Positions 12,273 through 24,174 of a stretch of 64,000 nt of DNA are shown in pieces (the first letter of the stretch is position 1; each line of letters opens with the position of its first letter). The translations under genes were made by a program, and so were the position numbers. This DNA comes from Watersipora subatra (Eukaryota; Bryozoa; Gymnolaemata; Cheilostomatida; Watersiporidae), in NCBI RefSeq assembly GCF_963576615.1, contig NC_088716.1, positions 4,588,001 to 4,652,000 on the forward strand, written 5' to 3'. The notes under the pieces are model-generated. The model worked only from the letters and a program-made list of their open reading frames with translations, was not told the origin of the DNA and did not search any database.

Positions 12273-12845
12273 TCTTTATATATATAAATATCAATACTTG
12301 TCAGTCTGTACTTCTGTCTGTCCAGCTAAGGTCATAAAGTTTTAAGAATGAGATCTATGCTGAAAATTCGATTTTAGCCTACAACCTTCAGTTATGTGGT
12401 CATCTATTTATTTAACGCACTACACTGTTTAACTGGAAAAAATGACGGAATAAATATGACACATAAATGGAATACATGTCAATCTTTCAAGGCTTTATGT
12501 TGAACACTACAGCTAGTGTTATGCGTAAAGTCATACTAAAGAAAATTCTGTGAAGCCATATCAGGAGAACAATGCGTACCTATAAGTGAATAAAAATGTG
12601 TAAACTAACATAGCCAACAAGACTATTGCAATCAGTATAGATCTGCAGTAGGCACTGCACCCGGTTTGGTATGATTCTCAGAGCAATGAACTTAGTAAAC
12701 CAAATATAGCGCAGTACACAGAAATAAACAAATGCATTCATTTAAAAGTCAGAGTGGTAAATGTTGATGTTGAACATGTTGATTAAATTAGGTTTTTTGT
12801 ACAAAGTTTTTTTTATTACCTATGCAGTGCCGGGCATCAAGCTAG
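12273..12845 (+). mobile_element. Helitron-like non-autonomous element, complete candidate
   Basis: Starts TCTTTATATATATAAATATC after an A. It carries a CTGTCTGTCCAGCTA block near 12315-12330. It ends GTGCCGGGCATCAAGCTAG followed by T. A 5' TC, a GC-rich terminal palindrome and a CTAG (CTRR) 3' end inserted between A and T are Helitron hallmarks. Four other loci in the window (18865, 33053, 44232, 51668) share the terminal hairpin and ending. No Rep/helicase ORF is present. A segment near 12340-12430 resembles an inverted tRNA-like SINE head, so a SINE-type origin is an alternative. Confidence 0.5.
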
Positions 12846-13389
12846 TATAGTTATGTAATAGGAATGTAAAATTTAAAGCTTCAACAAACTGCAAATCAGG
12901 GCACAGGCTATTATGTCATTGCAGGTTAATTGCAAGAAATAGATATTAACTGGTAAATATAATTCTCAGCTTCCATATACATATTTATTTAGAGATTTAC
13001 AACAGGATGAAAGTGCTTTAAAATATTTTTTTAATTCTAAAAAGGCACTGTTGCTCTACCCAAAGGAGAGTACTCAATATAACCAACTATTTCCAAAACT
13101 CTGAAGAATTGTGGGTAAAATACAAAACCAGCTTCTATTTGAATTTCTTGTCTAAAAGATCATGTGGCTAAGGATTTTCATTATTTGTACGAAAAGCAAC
13201 TCAAAAATGTTTCACTCAGCTAAAATACGTGTTCAAAAGGTAATATCAACTAGCCTAGCAACTAGCTAAGTAATATCAGAGGAAGAGCCATGGTCAGAAA
13301 ATGCTGAGGGAGCTATTTACCAGCTGTGAAAACAGCTGGAAAAAAAATAAACTGGTTTTAGACAAAAGCAACACTCAGAGCAAAACAAG

Positions 13390-13830
13390 CAAGTGATGCA
13401 AACATTTTTGTCTCTAAATCATTAACTTTTGTTTCTGCATGTAATGTGAGTATGGTTTGTTTACGCCATTTGTTCTCAAAGATATATCTGCAGCATCTAC
13501 TATGCTATTGTTAAATATCTTATAAATTGAATTGCCAAACTCAAGGCTAAGACGAAGACAGAAAGAAAAGCAGCTAGCACTGCAAAGACCAAATCGAGCT
13601 TTGATTCGGCTGAAGACACGGATTTATTAAAACCACTGGGTCAGCTTTTGTGTTAGCCTTGCTGTTGAGTGCTAAGGCTCACCTTACTAAAGCTTAAATC
13701 GTACAGACCATATAGCAAGGCACATAAGCTAATGAAAGGAAAAAATCCACTAGCAGTTTCTTGCACGCGATTTTTTGTAAACACACAATAAATTGTTTAT
13801 ATTCATGCAATTATTCGTTAAACATAAATA
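13390..13830. repeat. Diverged intronic repeat, copy 2
   Basis: Partner of 11630-12050, with the same block order and orientation. It ends after an ACATAAGCTAATGAAAGG-like block. No ORF and no clear termini. Confidence 0.45.
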
Positions 13831-14651
13831 TCTGCTATTGTACTCAAGTAGTTGGAATTTAGGGATTTAGAAGAAAAACATCTCATTTTCTTTTGCAGTT
13901 CAGTTCATGTCATCGCTGCGGTTAGCTGAATAAGAATATGATTTCAAATTTAGAATAAAAGACCAAATTAATAGCTTCAAAAAAGTGCCAAGTAGGACAC
14001 AGGCTATGATGTCATTGCAGGTTAATTGCAAGTAATAATTATCAATTGGTAGAAAAATTTCTCAGCTTTTCATTACATATTTACTTTTTTATTTACAACA
14101 GGTCGGAGGTAAATTAGACGATTTCTCGCATCTAAAAGGGTAATGTCGTTCTGCCCGAAAAAGAGTACAGAATCTAGGTGACATTTACTTTGCCTGTGAA
14201 TAGGTTACACTTATTTCCTCTAGTGACTAATGAGCTGTTTGAAAAAAACAATGCTATCTTTCATTTGAACATTACCTTTCAGAAAGCACTACTACAGACT
14301 AATGGTTGAAAAATAAAGTTTCATGGCGTACAAATAGACATTGTACTGCATACTCTGGAATTTATGGTAGCTAAAAACGACTGGTGCCTAAATTACAGAA
14401 GGTAGTGCATAAAGACTTTGCTTCTATATTTCTAGAATTTGTTCTATTTCTGCTTGAAAAGTCAAAACTTAACCAAAGCTGATGTAATTATGTAGTTTAA
14501 TAATAATTTTTGAACAACAGAATAGCCAAGTCCGGTATATCACACAGTTTCAGTAAATAAATTTTCTTGTTTTGTTTTAAAAGCGGAGGTTTTTGTCAGT
14601 ATTAACTGGCAGAAATAAATTGGCAGATAAACAGCTTGCTAAATACATTAC

Positions 14652-14740
14652 CTCCCATTCTGCAGTATATCTCCATCTCTGCCTGTTTTGATGCTCGACT
14701 TCAGTAGAAGAGAATGTAATTGGCTTAGGCTCTGCTGGAG
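14652..14740 (-). CDS. F5/8C-FN3 surface protein, exon 12: first part of an FN3 domain
   Basis: An 89-bp exon with donor GTAATG. Acceptor CGCCAG is chosen because the resulting length and phase equal those of the paralogous exons at 1557-1645 and 24086-24174. It encodes APAEPKPITFSSTEVEHQ and RWRYTAEWE, and opens the second copy of the duplicated module. The acceptor has a poor pyrimidine tract, so the 5' edge could shift slightly. Confidence 0.8.
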
Positions 14741-14759
14741 CTGGCGTTGCAGTACAAAG

Positions 14760-17431
14760 AATGTTAAAATTGTGAGTACTATTACAGAAATTTAGTGCAA
14801 TACAAAGGTATCTGATCAGGTGTTATAAATTGTCCAATACTTTGTCCTTCTTAGCACTTCTTAGCAAAGTCCAAAAGTTTCTGCGGCATAGTGAAACAAG
14901 GTGGATAATTTCAGAGCAAACTTCATACCCTTTGGCCAACATCATTTAGGTAGTTGCAAAAGTGGAGCTGCCAAGTTACAATAACATTAATGATTTGAGG
15001 CACTAACGACATGGCATTAGAAAAACTTTGCATATTTAAACTTTAGGCCCCAATTAGTTCATAAACAAGTAATTTAATATTTGCACTAATTTTATAGTAT
15101 GACTCATAAATAGTAGTTTTAATGTTACAAAAATTGCACTCCTTAACATAGATACTTATTTGAATAAAATATTTTTGCGAACGTCTCACAAACTATCCAA
15201 ATTGGTGAGTATCAGTATATTTTTATATTTGTTTAGACTTCCTTCCTGTTTTTAGCTTCTGTATTGAGGATCACTATATTAAGTATGTGACAAGCATTAA
15301 CGCTCTAAACCAGTGGTTCTATAATGAAGATCAGACAAGAGCAGAGGTCTCTGTCAGTCTCTTGTGTGCAGTTCTTTGTCTCCACACATCAATTTTTCTG
15401 GTATTATTACATCTATTTATCAAATATATATATTTGCCTTGTGCTCAAGTGTTTTTGTTTTGGTGGTGCAGCAAAAGAACATGGCAGTTCCTTTACACTA
15501 GCACAAAAAGCAGTAGCAATAATTTTTTCTAGCCTTGAACAGGCCAATTAAAAAGCTGTTTACAGATTTAATGCCATAATTAATATTCTGCATATTGTAA
15601 TGAGCTGAAATAAATACTCGAGAAAGTAACTAATAGCTGAAGTGAAGCTTACTATTGCAAAAAAGTTCTACCATAACCAATTTATCTCGTTTAAGGCATA
15701 TCTATTGAGATTGAAGCAACTCATTTGTTTACGTTTTACCAAGCCTCAACGATAATACAATGAGTTCTGTATTTTTTATTTAAGTGAGAGCTCTGAAGAT
15801 GTGTAAGAATTTCAGCAGATTTTTCTAAACTGAAGCCTAATAATTTTTTAGTATCCACGTCTTTAATATTAACTTGCAAAATGCTTTCAAAGTTGACGTT
15901 GCCAAGTTGTGTGTAATATAGGCATGTTAAGTTTGTTGGGTATTGCAGTTATCTTGCTAAAATATATCAAAAAAGTAATTTATTCCATCAGCCTTTTAGT
16001 TTTTGAGTTATCACATTTAGTATCTTAACAGTTCAGTTGCGCAGAAAACATTTCAGTATAATTCACAATCAATAATTTAATGCTGAAATGTTTTAAAATA
16101 TTAACAAATTTTCATTATTTTTTTAAAATTTACTAACAGCATGAACAATTTGACCTTTCTTGCGCTGTTGGATTGTTATAAAGATCTACTCAGTTTCCAT
16201 AAAAGTTTTATCTTTGCATGTTCAAGTAGTTTTAGATAAATGATTGCTCACTGTTCAAACAAGGTAATAATAAATGGGAGGCTGACTTAAGGCTGTCGTT
16301 TGTGGTAACCATGTGAATAATTTTACACTGCATTATCAAAACCTGTTCAAATTAATCTTAGTGTTATATTTAAGGTTAAACTTAGACGCCACACTATAAA
16401 TGTGTACATCTTAAAGTAGCGATGACTTTCCTCATCCACTTACCACATTACCGTACAGTAGGCATGCTGAACTAAACTTTCTGGATTAGATAGCCTATGC
16501 CACGGTGGAACCTACTCGATAATCGCTTTCACACAAAACCTCATATATTGTGAGCTGGTGAGTTTGGCTTATTTTAATGATACCACCATAACATAATAAG
16601 TTATGAGAATGAATAGTTTTCTCATAACTTTGTATGTTAGGAAATAAAGGCTTATAGTTAGCTAACATGAGTAAAAAATTATGTTCAGTGATGCATAAAA
16701 CATTTTACAAGTAAAATACTATCCGAGAGTTATTTTCTTCAACAGTGAGCAATTTATATGGGTTTTATGTCTTAAATTCCACAAATTAAATGTTTCTCTC
16801 AAAAAAATGTGTTTCTTTTGCCGCAAAAGCTCTATGGCCTTTACTATTCAATATAGTATTCAATAAGGTTTTTTTATGTTGAAAACATAACTTGCCTAAA
16901 AGGATTGCCACTCATTTTATTAAAATAATTGTTGGCAACGCTGAGGGCAAAAATATACATATGATAATCTCATGAAAAGTTGCTTGATGATAGACCACCT
17001 ATTAAAATAAGGAATCTTGTTTAACAGTGTCTCTTATTCCCTATTCTTTTATATACTGGAGTGCTCAAAAGCTTTCTATTGTTCTATGACGCATTATAAG
17101 ATGTTTTGTCTCTCTCGGACAAAAAATTAAAAACGGTTGATTAGATTTCTAAAAAAAGTTGACCATTTCTTGAAATATCTAATAATTTTAGCTACAACTG
17201 AAACGGTTTGCAAATTATTCTGAGTTATAAATTGCTTTGAAATAAGATCTATTGTCTTAACTGCATTATGTTTTGCAGCTTTGACCGCATATAGTCTGCA
17301 AAATGTTTTTCTTAATGCATGTGATGTGATAATTTATTATCTACATGTGAATAGTTTTCATGTGCAACTCCTATTTTTAACAATAAAACTTTCAAAATGT
17401 AAACATGTCTAATCTTTGTTTTTAGTATTAC
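14760..17431. other. Intron, nothing recognised
   Basis: About 2.7 kb of AT-rich sequence between exons 11 and 12. Short overlapping open frames near 15287-15551 show no recognisable domain and no paired splice sites. No structured repeat was noticed. Confidence 0.5.
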
Positions 17432-17591
17432 CTGCACACATTGTTGTAACTGAAAACTCATTTGAAGTTCCAAATCCTGCCGAATTCATGGCTCCGAGTT
17501 GACACACTGTAACAGTATATGGCTGATATCCGCATATGCTAATAGGGTATGAGTCCTCAGCATTCTTCCAGTCACCACCATCACATCGGTA
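17432..17591 (-). CDS. F5/8C-FN3 surface protein, exon 11: second part of an FN3 domain
   Basis: A 160-bp exon with acceptor TTGCAG and donor GTAATA, phase 0 in and phase 1 out. It encodes YRCDGGDW at the start, then QPYTVTVCQLGAMNSAGFG and TSNEFSVTTMCAG. The FN3 strand pattern carries extra cysteines. Length and phase are identical to exon 15. Confidence 0.87.
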
Positions 17592-17768
17592 CTGCAAATA
17601 TAAATGATTTATGAATAAACATAAATTGTGAGATAAGAATGGTTGTACATACACAATAGTGTGATTTAAAATGATATGATTGTGTTTTACATGTAGATAA
17701 ACCTATTTTGTAAAGAATAGGATTTTACTGCTTAAATGTTAGACACAAATACTCTATGAGTAAACTAC

Positions 17769-17878
17769 CTGATACTGGTTGATGGTTCCACCAGGATACT
17801 CTGGTTCTACTCTAGATAAACTGACACAGTTTGAACTTGTAGCTGTGAGAGATGGTTGGTTTTCCTTAAACTGTGGTT
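17769..17878 (-). CDS. F5/8C-FN3 surface protein, exon 10: first part of an FN3 domain
   Basis: A 110-bp exon with acceptor TATACAG and donor GTAGTT, phase 1 in and phase 0 out. It encodes QPSLTATSSNCVSLSRVEPE and YPGGTINQYQ. It is the close duplicate of exon 14. Confidence 0.87.
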
Positions 17879-18844
17879 CTGTATAATAGATTATCACTCT
17901 TTAGGCATATGGAATATGTTTATATATAATATAATTGCATTGCAAAAAGTGAAGAGAAGGAGAGCAAAGCTGATGAAAAAACAAATATTGGCTTTAAAAA
18001 AATTCAATATGCTGAAAACTGCATGGCTTTTGTAACCACCTTGCCGAGGCTTGGAATAGTGATGCGTATAAACATTACACATCATGATCTCTCACAACAA
18101 ATCAGACTGCAAGCAATGTTTTTGACGAGATCTGGCACTTATTTTTATTCTAGTAGTTTTTTAAAAGTTAGTTCAAGTTCTTTCAGCAGGTCAAGCATGG
18201 TGGCATTGGTAGTACTAATCATTATTAATTTGTAATCAACAGCAAGCGTGCATATTCTAGCCAATAGCTGTAAATTGGACATAAGTCAGACAAACGAACC
18301 CATAATATTATATGTTTACCAGTTGAATGCCTGAAGTTGCATGAGTCTTAAAAAAAACTTTTACAGCGAAAACTTGTTTTTAATCAATGTAAACAACATT
18401 TACCATTTTAACTTGTAAATCAAAGTGTTTCGTTTATTTATTCGTACTGTGTTAATGTTCGCGTAATTTATACTGTACCAGCTGATGTGCCTACAATGCT
18501 TTAAATTGATTGTGAGAGTATTGTTGGCTATGTGATTTTAAACATTTTTCTTTTTGTATTGGCTCAAAATTTCTTCTGGTATGGCTTCACACTTCTACCT
18601 GCATTGTTCAGCATAAAAGGCATACAAAATTGTCATGTATACTAAGTATGTACCCAATTGATTCTATGATATAAACAGTTGGACTGTGTAGTGTATTAGA
18701 TAAATGCTTGTTAGCAGAACTAGAGGTTGTGAGTGCACATTCAGTTTGCAGCAGATGTTTCATTCCTAAAACTTTAGCGCTAGTAAACTTTGTATATGCT
18801 AAATAAGAAAACCACTTCTGCGCAAACACTTATTGTTTCTCCGG

Positions 18845-18865
18845 CAATGCCGGGTATTCAACTAG
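18845..18865 (+). mobile_element. Helitron-like 3' terminus
   Basis: The palindromic CCGGCAATGCCGG is followed by GTATTCAA and CTAG, then T. This is the same ending as the elements at 12845, 33053, 44232 and 51668. A matching 5' TC end was not found upstream, so the element is probably truncated. A TA microsatellite follows directly. Confidence 0.5.
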
Positions 18866-18866
18866 T

Positions 18867-18958
18867 ATATAGATAAATATAGACATATATATATATATAT
18901 ATATAGATATATATATATAGATACATAGATACATATATATATACATATATATATATAC

Positions 18959-19032
<74 letters not shown>

Positions 19033-19044
19033 TGTAGTATAGTA

Positions 19045-19104
<60 letters not shown>

Positions 19105-19136
19105 CATTTATATATATATATATATGTATATATATA
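18867..19136. repeat. (TA)n microsatellite with interruptions
   Basis: About 270 bp of TA/TATG/TACA repeats that continues beyond the mariner at 20442-20481, so the transposon sits inside the microsatellite. Apparent Tyr/Ile-repeat reading frames here are artefacts. Confidence 0.95.
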
Positions 19137-20440
19137 CGAGGGTTAGTCAATAAGTAGTGGGAATTTTGTCATAACATTTTATTACAACAAGATATAGCTA
19201 CAGTTTTTTTCCACTTTTCAACATAATCCTCTTCTTTTTCTATGCACTTGCTCTACTTTCCTGGAAGTTTCTCAATTCCTGCAGAATAAAATTTTGGCTG
19301 CTGGGTTCTAAACCATTCGGGCACAGCTTCCATGACGGCTGCATCAGTAGTGAAGTGCTTGCCTCTCATGTGGTTCTTTAATGGTCCAAAAAGATGAAAA
19401 TTGCTTGGTGCTAGATCTGGACTATAAGGAGAGTGTACTAACAGCTCCCAGCCTAGTTCTTCAATTTTGGCCATTGTACGGGCAGCAGTATGTGGGCGGG
19501 CATTGTCCTGGTGAAATACGACATCTCTATTCTGGAGGCCTCTTATCTTGTTCTTTAGGTCTTGCTTCACCACAGCCAAGAGCTCACAGTAGTTTTCAGA
19601 GTTAACAGTGTTACTTTGGCTTTTGAAATTCAAAGTTATAGGGCCCTTTCTATCCCAGAATACTGTGAGCATTACTTTCCGTGTCATCTTCTGGGATTTG
19701 AACTTCTTCTTTACAGGAGAGGTTGTATGCTTCCACTCCATTGATTGTCGTTTTGATTCTGGTTCGTAGTGATACACCCAGGTTTAATCTGTGGTTACAA
19801 TCCTAAATAGGAAACCATCTCCTTCCAGTCTGAGTCTTTTCATGCACTGTCTGGCAGCCATAACACGCTGCGCTTTGAGATCATCATTCAGCATCTTCGG
19901 TACCCAGCGTGCGCTGACTTTGTTGAAAGCTAGCTTCTTATGGACAATACTGTGTGCAGTTCCATGTGAAATGTCCATGGTCTTAGCAACATCATCTATT
20001 GTGAGTCTTCTATCAGATTTAATCAGCTTTTCCACCTCAGCCTCTGTATCTGAATTTCAAACATCCATTGGTCTACCATTTCTTGGCTCATCAGTAATGT
20101 CTTCTCGCCCATTCTTGAATTCATCAACCCATCTATAGCAGCTTGTTTGTGACTTACAGCTTTCCCCATACTCTTGTTTCATTCTTCTGTGTATGACTCT
20201 TGTTTTCACACTTTCGGCTCTCAAAAATCTTGTAACAGCTCTTTGCTCTATGAGTGTGCATGAATTCAGCTTGGCGGCCATTTTGGATATAAATAATATC
20301 AAAAGTTGAATCACTAAAATGATGAATCTTTGGGTCAGTGATGACAACTCCCATGTATAAAATTCTAGAAAATATTAAATTGCTAGATAAAATAGAACAA
20401 AAGTTATGAGAAAATTCCCACTACATTTTGACTGACCCTC

Positions 20441-20441
<1 letters not shown>
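19137..20441 (-). mobile_element. mariner-family DNA transposon, 1.3 kb, inactive
   Basis: Complete Tc1/mariner-type element of 1305 bp flanked by TA dinucleotides. The imperfect terminal inverted repeats are about 30 bp, starting CGAGGGTTAGTCAA on the left; the right end read inward starts CGAGGGTCAGTCAA, and both continue to GTAGTGGGAATTTT. It lies in an intron of the F5/8C-FN3 gene, on the same strand, and inside a TA microsatellite that offers many TA targets. The encoded transposase is broken (see the separate entry), so the copy is not autonomous. Confidence 0.95.
19253..20281 (-). pseudogene. mariner transposase, degenerate
   Basis: Reading from the start MAAKLNSC at 20281, one frame runs 343 codons to a stop at 19253, the usual mariner length. 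It contains an N-terminal helix-turn-helix region (SCYRWVDEFKNGRED, then DEPRNGRP), followed by the catalytic core. The first catalytic Asp is in the IVTTD segment, the second in HQDNARPH. In-frame TGA (near 20057) and TAA (near 19784, right after the first Asp, where the family normally has Glu) interrupt it. The third catalytic Asp, expected 34 residues after the second in the PSDYHLF-type motif, reads Asn here (PSNFHLF). These three lesions make activity very unlikely. The domain assignments are family knowledge; the lesions are seen directly. Confidence 0.93.

Positions 20442-20481
<40 letters not shown>
20442..20481. repeat. (TA)n microsatellite, right side of mariner
   Basis: Continuation of the TA tract interrupted by the mariner insertion. 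Confidence 0.9.
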
Positions 20482-20485
<4 letters not shown>

Positions 20486-20990
20486 GCAGGTCATATATGT
20501 CACGTCGCCGGTGTTGTGTACAGAAGTCTATGTGATGAGTATCGCCTTAATACACCACAACACTGGTGGGAAGCTCCCGGTAAGATCAATAAAAATGATC
20601 ACGCTATGATCCTCTGGGACTTCTACATCCAGTCTAGCAAGCATGTCCTAGCAAATCAATCAGATATAGTGGTGGTAGACAAGGAGAACAAGAGGGCTAC
20701 TATAATAGATATAACAGTACCCAATGACTACAATATAGCCAGCAAAGAAAAAGAAAAGGTAGAGAAATGTCTCCCTCTTGGAGAAGAGATTGAAAAATGC
20801 TGGGATGTAAGAACAACTGTGATTCCAGCAGTCATTGGGGCACTGGGCGCAATAACTCGGCGCTTAGAATGTGTCTTGCCCAGATACCGACAGCAATCAA
20901 CTCAGGTGAGTTGCAGAAAAGTGTGCTATTGTGAACAGCTAAAATCTTGAGGCAAGTGCTCAAACTCCTAGGCCTATGGTATGAAACAAG
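20482..20990 (+). pseudogene. Non-LTR retrotransposon C-terminus (restriction-like endonuclease type), truncated
   Basis: A plus-strand frame of about 140 codons carries HWWEAPGKINKNDHA, ILWDFYIQ and DIVVVDKENKRATIIDITVP. This pattern occurs at the C-terminus of some LINE proteins. The spacing of SD-X14-D resembles the PD-X12-14-D endonuclease core of R2/R4-type elements, with the usual Pro replaced by Ser. Near 20890 the frame shifts, and the continuing frame (GELQKSVLL, then TAKILRQVLK) is interrupted by a TGA. The reverse transcriptase part is absent, so this is a 5'-truncated dead copy, as is usual for LINE insertions. Clade assignment is inference. Confidence 0.65.
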
Positions 20991-21011
20991 AGTTGGAGCA
21001 GAAATTACCAT

Positions 21012-21086
21012 CCATACGGGTTTACCTCGGTAAATAAACAATTTTATTAATATAAATTGTTTCCTCACCCCGGTTAACCCGTATGG
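21012..21086. repeat. Inverted repeat in the LINE 3' region
   Basis: CCATACGGGTTTACCTCGGT (21012-21031) is the imperfect reverse complement of 21067-21086 (three mismatches), and the next bases inward (AAACAATTTTA / TAAATTGTTT) also pair. It could form a hairpin of about 30 bp with a short loop. It lies just 3' of the LINE ORF remnant and probably belongs to its 3' untranslated region. Confidence 0.7.
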
Positions 21087-21455
21087 GTAGTACTTTTGAT
21101 ACACCCAACAATGTACAGCATTCGTGAGATTTCTGCAATGGTCAAACACCACCTTCAGTAAAAACCTATTATAATAGTACTTTATAAAAAATATATCGTA
21201 GAATACGTTGTCACTTCATATTCTATAGACTTAGGTTTATATCTTTCTTAATTTATTTCAAATTAAAAAATGGTTGGAACAAAATATATGTATTAACTTA
21301 CATGTAAATTCACAAACAACAAAAAATGTTTCTAGCAATACCCTAAACATAAATTCATGTGTGAATCATGATAAATACTTAAAATACGTTGAATATGAAA
21401 ATCTATGTACTAAACTGTCAGTTACATGTGCCTTATGAGCTACCGCTAAACTTAC

Positions 21456-21654
21456 TTAGGGCTCCAGATGTCTCAGCTTCACTTCTAAAATTTGATCGTC
21501 CTACAGAGTTCACAGCTCTGACACTGAACTCAAACTCCTCATCTCCATCAACATAAAATACTGCAGTTCTTGTACTTTGTTCAGCTGATACGGTGCCTTT
21601 ATTCAGTCTGTAGCTATATTGTAACTGATCAGGACAGTTAGCTTCACTTGGAGT
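21456..21654 (-). CDS. F5/8C-FN3 surface protein, exon 9: second part of an FN3 domain
   Basis: A 199-bp exon with acceptor TTGTAG and donor GTAAGT, phase 0 in and phase 1 out. It encodes QLQYSYRLNKG, then VDGDEEFEFSVRAVNSVG and the module-typical SGAL ending. It completes the FN3 domain begun by exon 8. Confidence 0.87.
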
Positions 21655-21699
21655 CTACAAGGTACTTCACATGTTGTAGTACAAAACCAGATAAAAAAT

Positions 21700-24080
21700 A
21701 AGATTTTTAAGATTAAAATAGTTAAAAGCATCTTAAACTTGTGACATAGCTTTCAGCTTCTAATGTTCAGAGATAATAAATAAATCACTATGTTCGATCA
21801 GAGTTCATTAAGGATAAAACTAATCACGATTCTTATTTATAATAATTTGGTAATATATTTTAAAAAGCCAGTTAAGATTACTATTTATATATTCAAACAA
21901 AAAGCCACAGATTAGTGCAGCTTTCACTAGGAAATTTGTAAAAACTCATTGAAAAACTAGTTTTAGTTAAAATACATAGTTTGTTATTTGTGTTTAAAAA
22001 AAGCTCATTTTTTATTGTTGGTACTTTAAAACTCATCCGAAAGTAGTTTTTGTTTTTTTAGCTTGGGTTGTCTTAGTTAGAAAACTCATTTTTCATGTTT
22101 GATTTGACTGAAATTCATGGAACTCTCTGCTCGGACTCCAGTAATATTACCATGGGAAAATGTAGGTAAATGTTGAAGAAACAATTCTAAAGCATAAGAA
22201 TAAAACTGACAGAGTAAAAGATAGAGGAACTTTTCGACTTTGAAACAAGTTTAGTTGGTAGAAAGATATTCCGCAACAACAAAGTACAATTTTGGCAATA
22301 TGTTATGTTTTAACTTTAAAGACATTATGATTTTTTAATATTAGATAAATGAATCTTAATGAACCTCATAACTTTTTTGTGTTATGTCTGAATATCTGTC
22401 ATAACTAGCAGAGATACAAAGTTGACACAAGGTTGTTGTTGTTCTTTTTAGATGTTACCAATTGGCATCATCTTATATCAGTCTTTTAATTGATTTTTTT
22501 GTAGAACTTTGACAATAAAAGTTGTATTTTTTGTTATTCCAAGCTGCATTCAAAGTTTAATTTACTATTATACACCATGTATTTCAATATTGTCAAACAA
22601 AATTGGTCAAGCGCCAATTCTTACATGTGTGCAGTTTATTTAACTAGTTCACAAAACAGATTCGTTGCATCTGGTTACATCAGACAAGCTACATCTAAAA
22701 TTTCAGTGGTGCTGCAACAGGGCAGTATGCGTAAATTATAAGTAGAATAAATATCTAAAAATAATAGAGGCAACAACTTGCTTAAATCTATCACTCCAGA
22801 GTGAGTTATTTTGTTCTAATATCCATATGTTGCATCCTTAACAAAACTACATTACAAAATGTGACTACGTGAGCTATCTGTGTCTTCCATATATTTAATA
22901 CTTGTAATTTAAAGACATATGTGGATGTAAAAAAAGGTCTAAAAAATAAGGGATCTGTAGAAAAAGCTGTACAGTAAAAAGAAGCTTTTCAATGATCAAT
23001 GAAAACATTAATTAACTAGTGGGTGCAGTGATTGTACCAAACGCAGGCACAGTAGAATTATTATTTCACTTTCAAAAAGCAAAAAACATTTTCTAATAAC
23101 TTTCAGCAATAGCTAAAAATATGTCAATAAATACAAAATGGATTACTAACATTAGAAAAGCAGTAGACGCTTCTATAAAATAGGCTTTGTCTAACTTAGT
23201 TCCTTGTGACATAAACATATATGTGAAATTTTTGCTTCGCGGAACTGAAAAACTACATGTATATGTAACATAAACTGCCAAGTTGATACCAGTTTTTAAA
23301 ATGTAATAGATTATTAATAATCTTGTAGTTAGCCTATGAATCATTTTTCTCCTCTCATCACAATTGTGAGAGAAAATTACATTAGTATGACGTCATTTTT
23401 TAAAAATATATCATGCCAGGTCCATGACATTCTAGTTCATCATGACGTATTGTCAGATGTGTTAGACATACAAAAAAAGAAGTAGTTGTGCATATGTCCA
23501 GAAATAAAGGCAATCAATTGATGCAGGTGGTACATCGTTGGTCTACTGAGTAGAATTTTACGAGTTGGAGTGCCGTCAAAAGCTATCAATTAGATAGATG
23601 ACGAACAGGTAAAAACGCTCTTACTTTAATAAAAACCCAAATTTTTTTTGTTCATTGTAGATATATCAATATTTTCTGCTAGTTTTATTTTGCAAAAACT
23701 ATCTTGTTTCTAGAAAATAGTAAATAAATTGTTGTAAAAAGACATCAAAGGTTCGCACTCCCATAAATTGTTGCCAAATTTCTGTGACCATGAACCAGTT
23801 GAGCAATTGAGAGTGATAAGAAGAAGGAGAACAAAACTGTGATGCTAGCCGATAATTATGCCGGTACTGTACAGCCAACAAGTTTCACCTGCAGGTCCAG
23901 TTTTTTTTATTGCATAAGGCCAAAGGGGAGGGTTTGAAAAGATATTCAAACGGATAATCCAATTCACATATATTTTAGTGTTCGTTTAACGTAAAATCTC
24001 CTTAAGGTTAACAAACCATGGATTATTGGCGTTGTAGAAGCATCCATTGTACATGTATATGAGGAGTAGAGAAAATTAAT
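21700..24080. other. Intron, nothing recognised
   Basis: About 2.4 kb of AT-rich intron between exons 8 and 9. Open frames near 23093-23344 and 23699-23881 have no recognisable domain. No repeat with clear termini was noticed. Confidence 0.45.
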
Positions 24081-24085
24081 CTTAC

Positions 24086-24174
24086 CTCCCATGAAGAAGT
24101 GTACTGCCATCTTTTTCTACCACTGTGTTGCGTTGTTTTTGGTGAAAATGTTATGATGCCAGGTTTTTCAGGAA
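24086..24174 (-). CDS. F5/8C-FN3 surface protein, exon 8: first part of an FN3 domain
   Basis: An 89-bp exon with acceptor CTTTTAG and donor GTAAGA, phase 1 in and phase 0 out. It encodes VPEKPGIITFSPKTTQHSG and RWQYTSSWE. First copy of the opening exon of the duplicated two-FN3 module. Confidence 0.87.

Noticed and set aside
18830-19150. Tyr/Ile-repeat proteins on the minus strand
   Set aside because: Pure translation of a (TA)n microsatellite; no start, domain or composition of a real gene.
19381-20138. Plus-strand ORFs inside the mariner
   Set aside because: Antisense shadows of the transposase.
20832-21152. Minus-strand ORF overlapping the LINE remnant
   Set aside because: Shadow of the LINE 3' end and its hairpin; no recognised motif.
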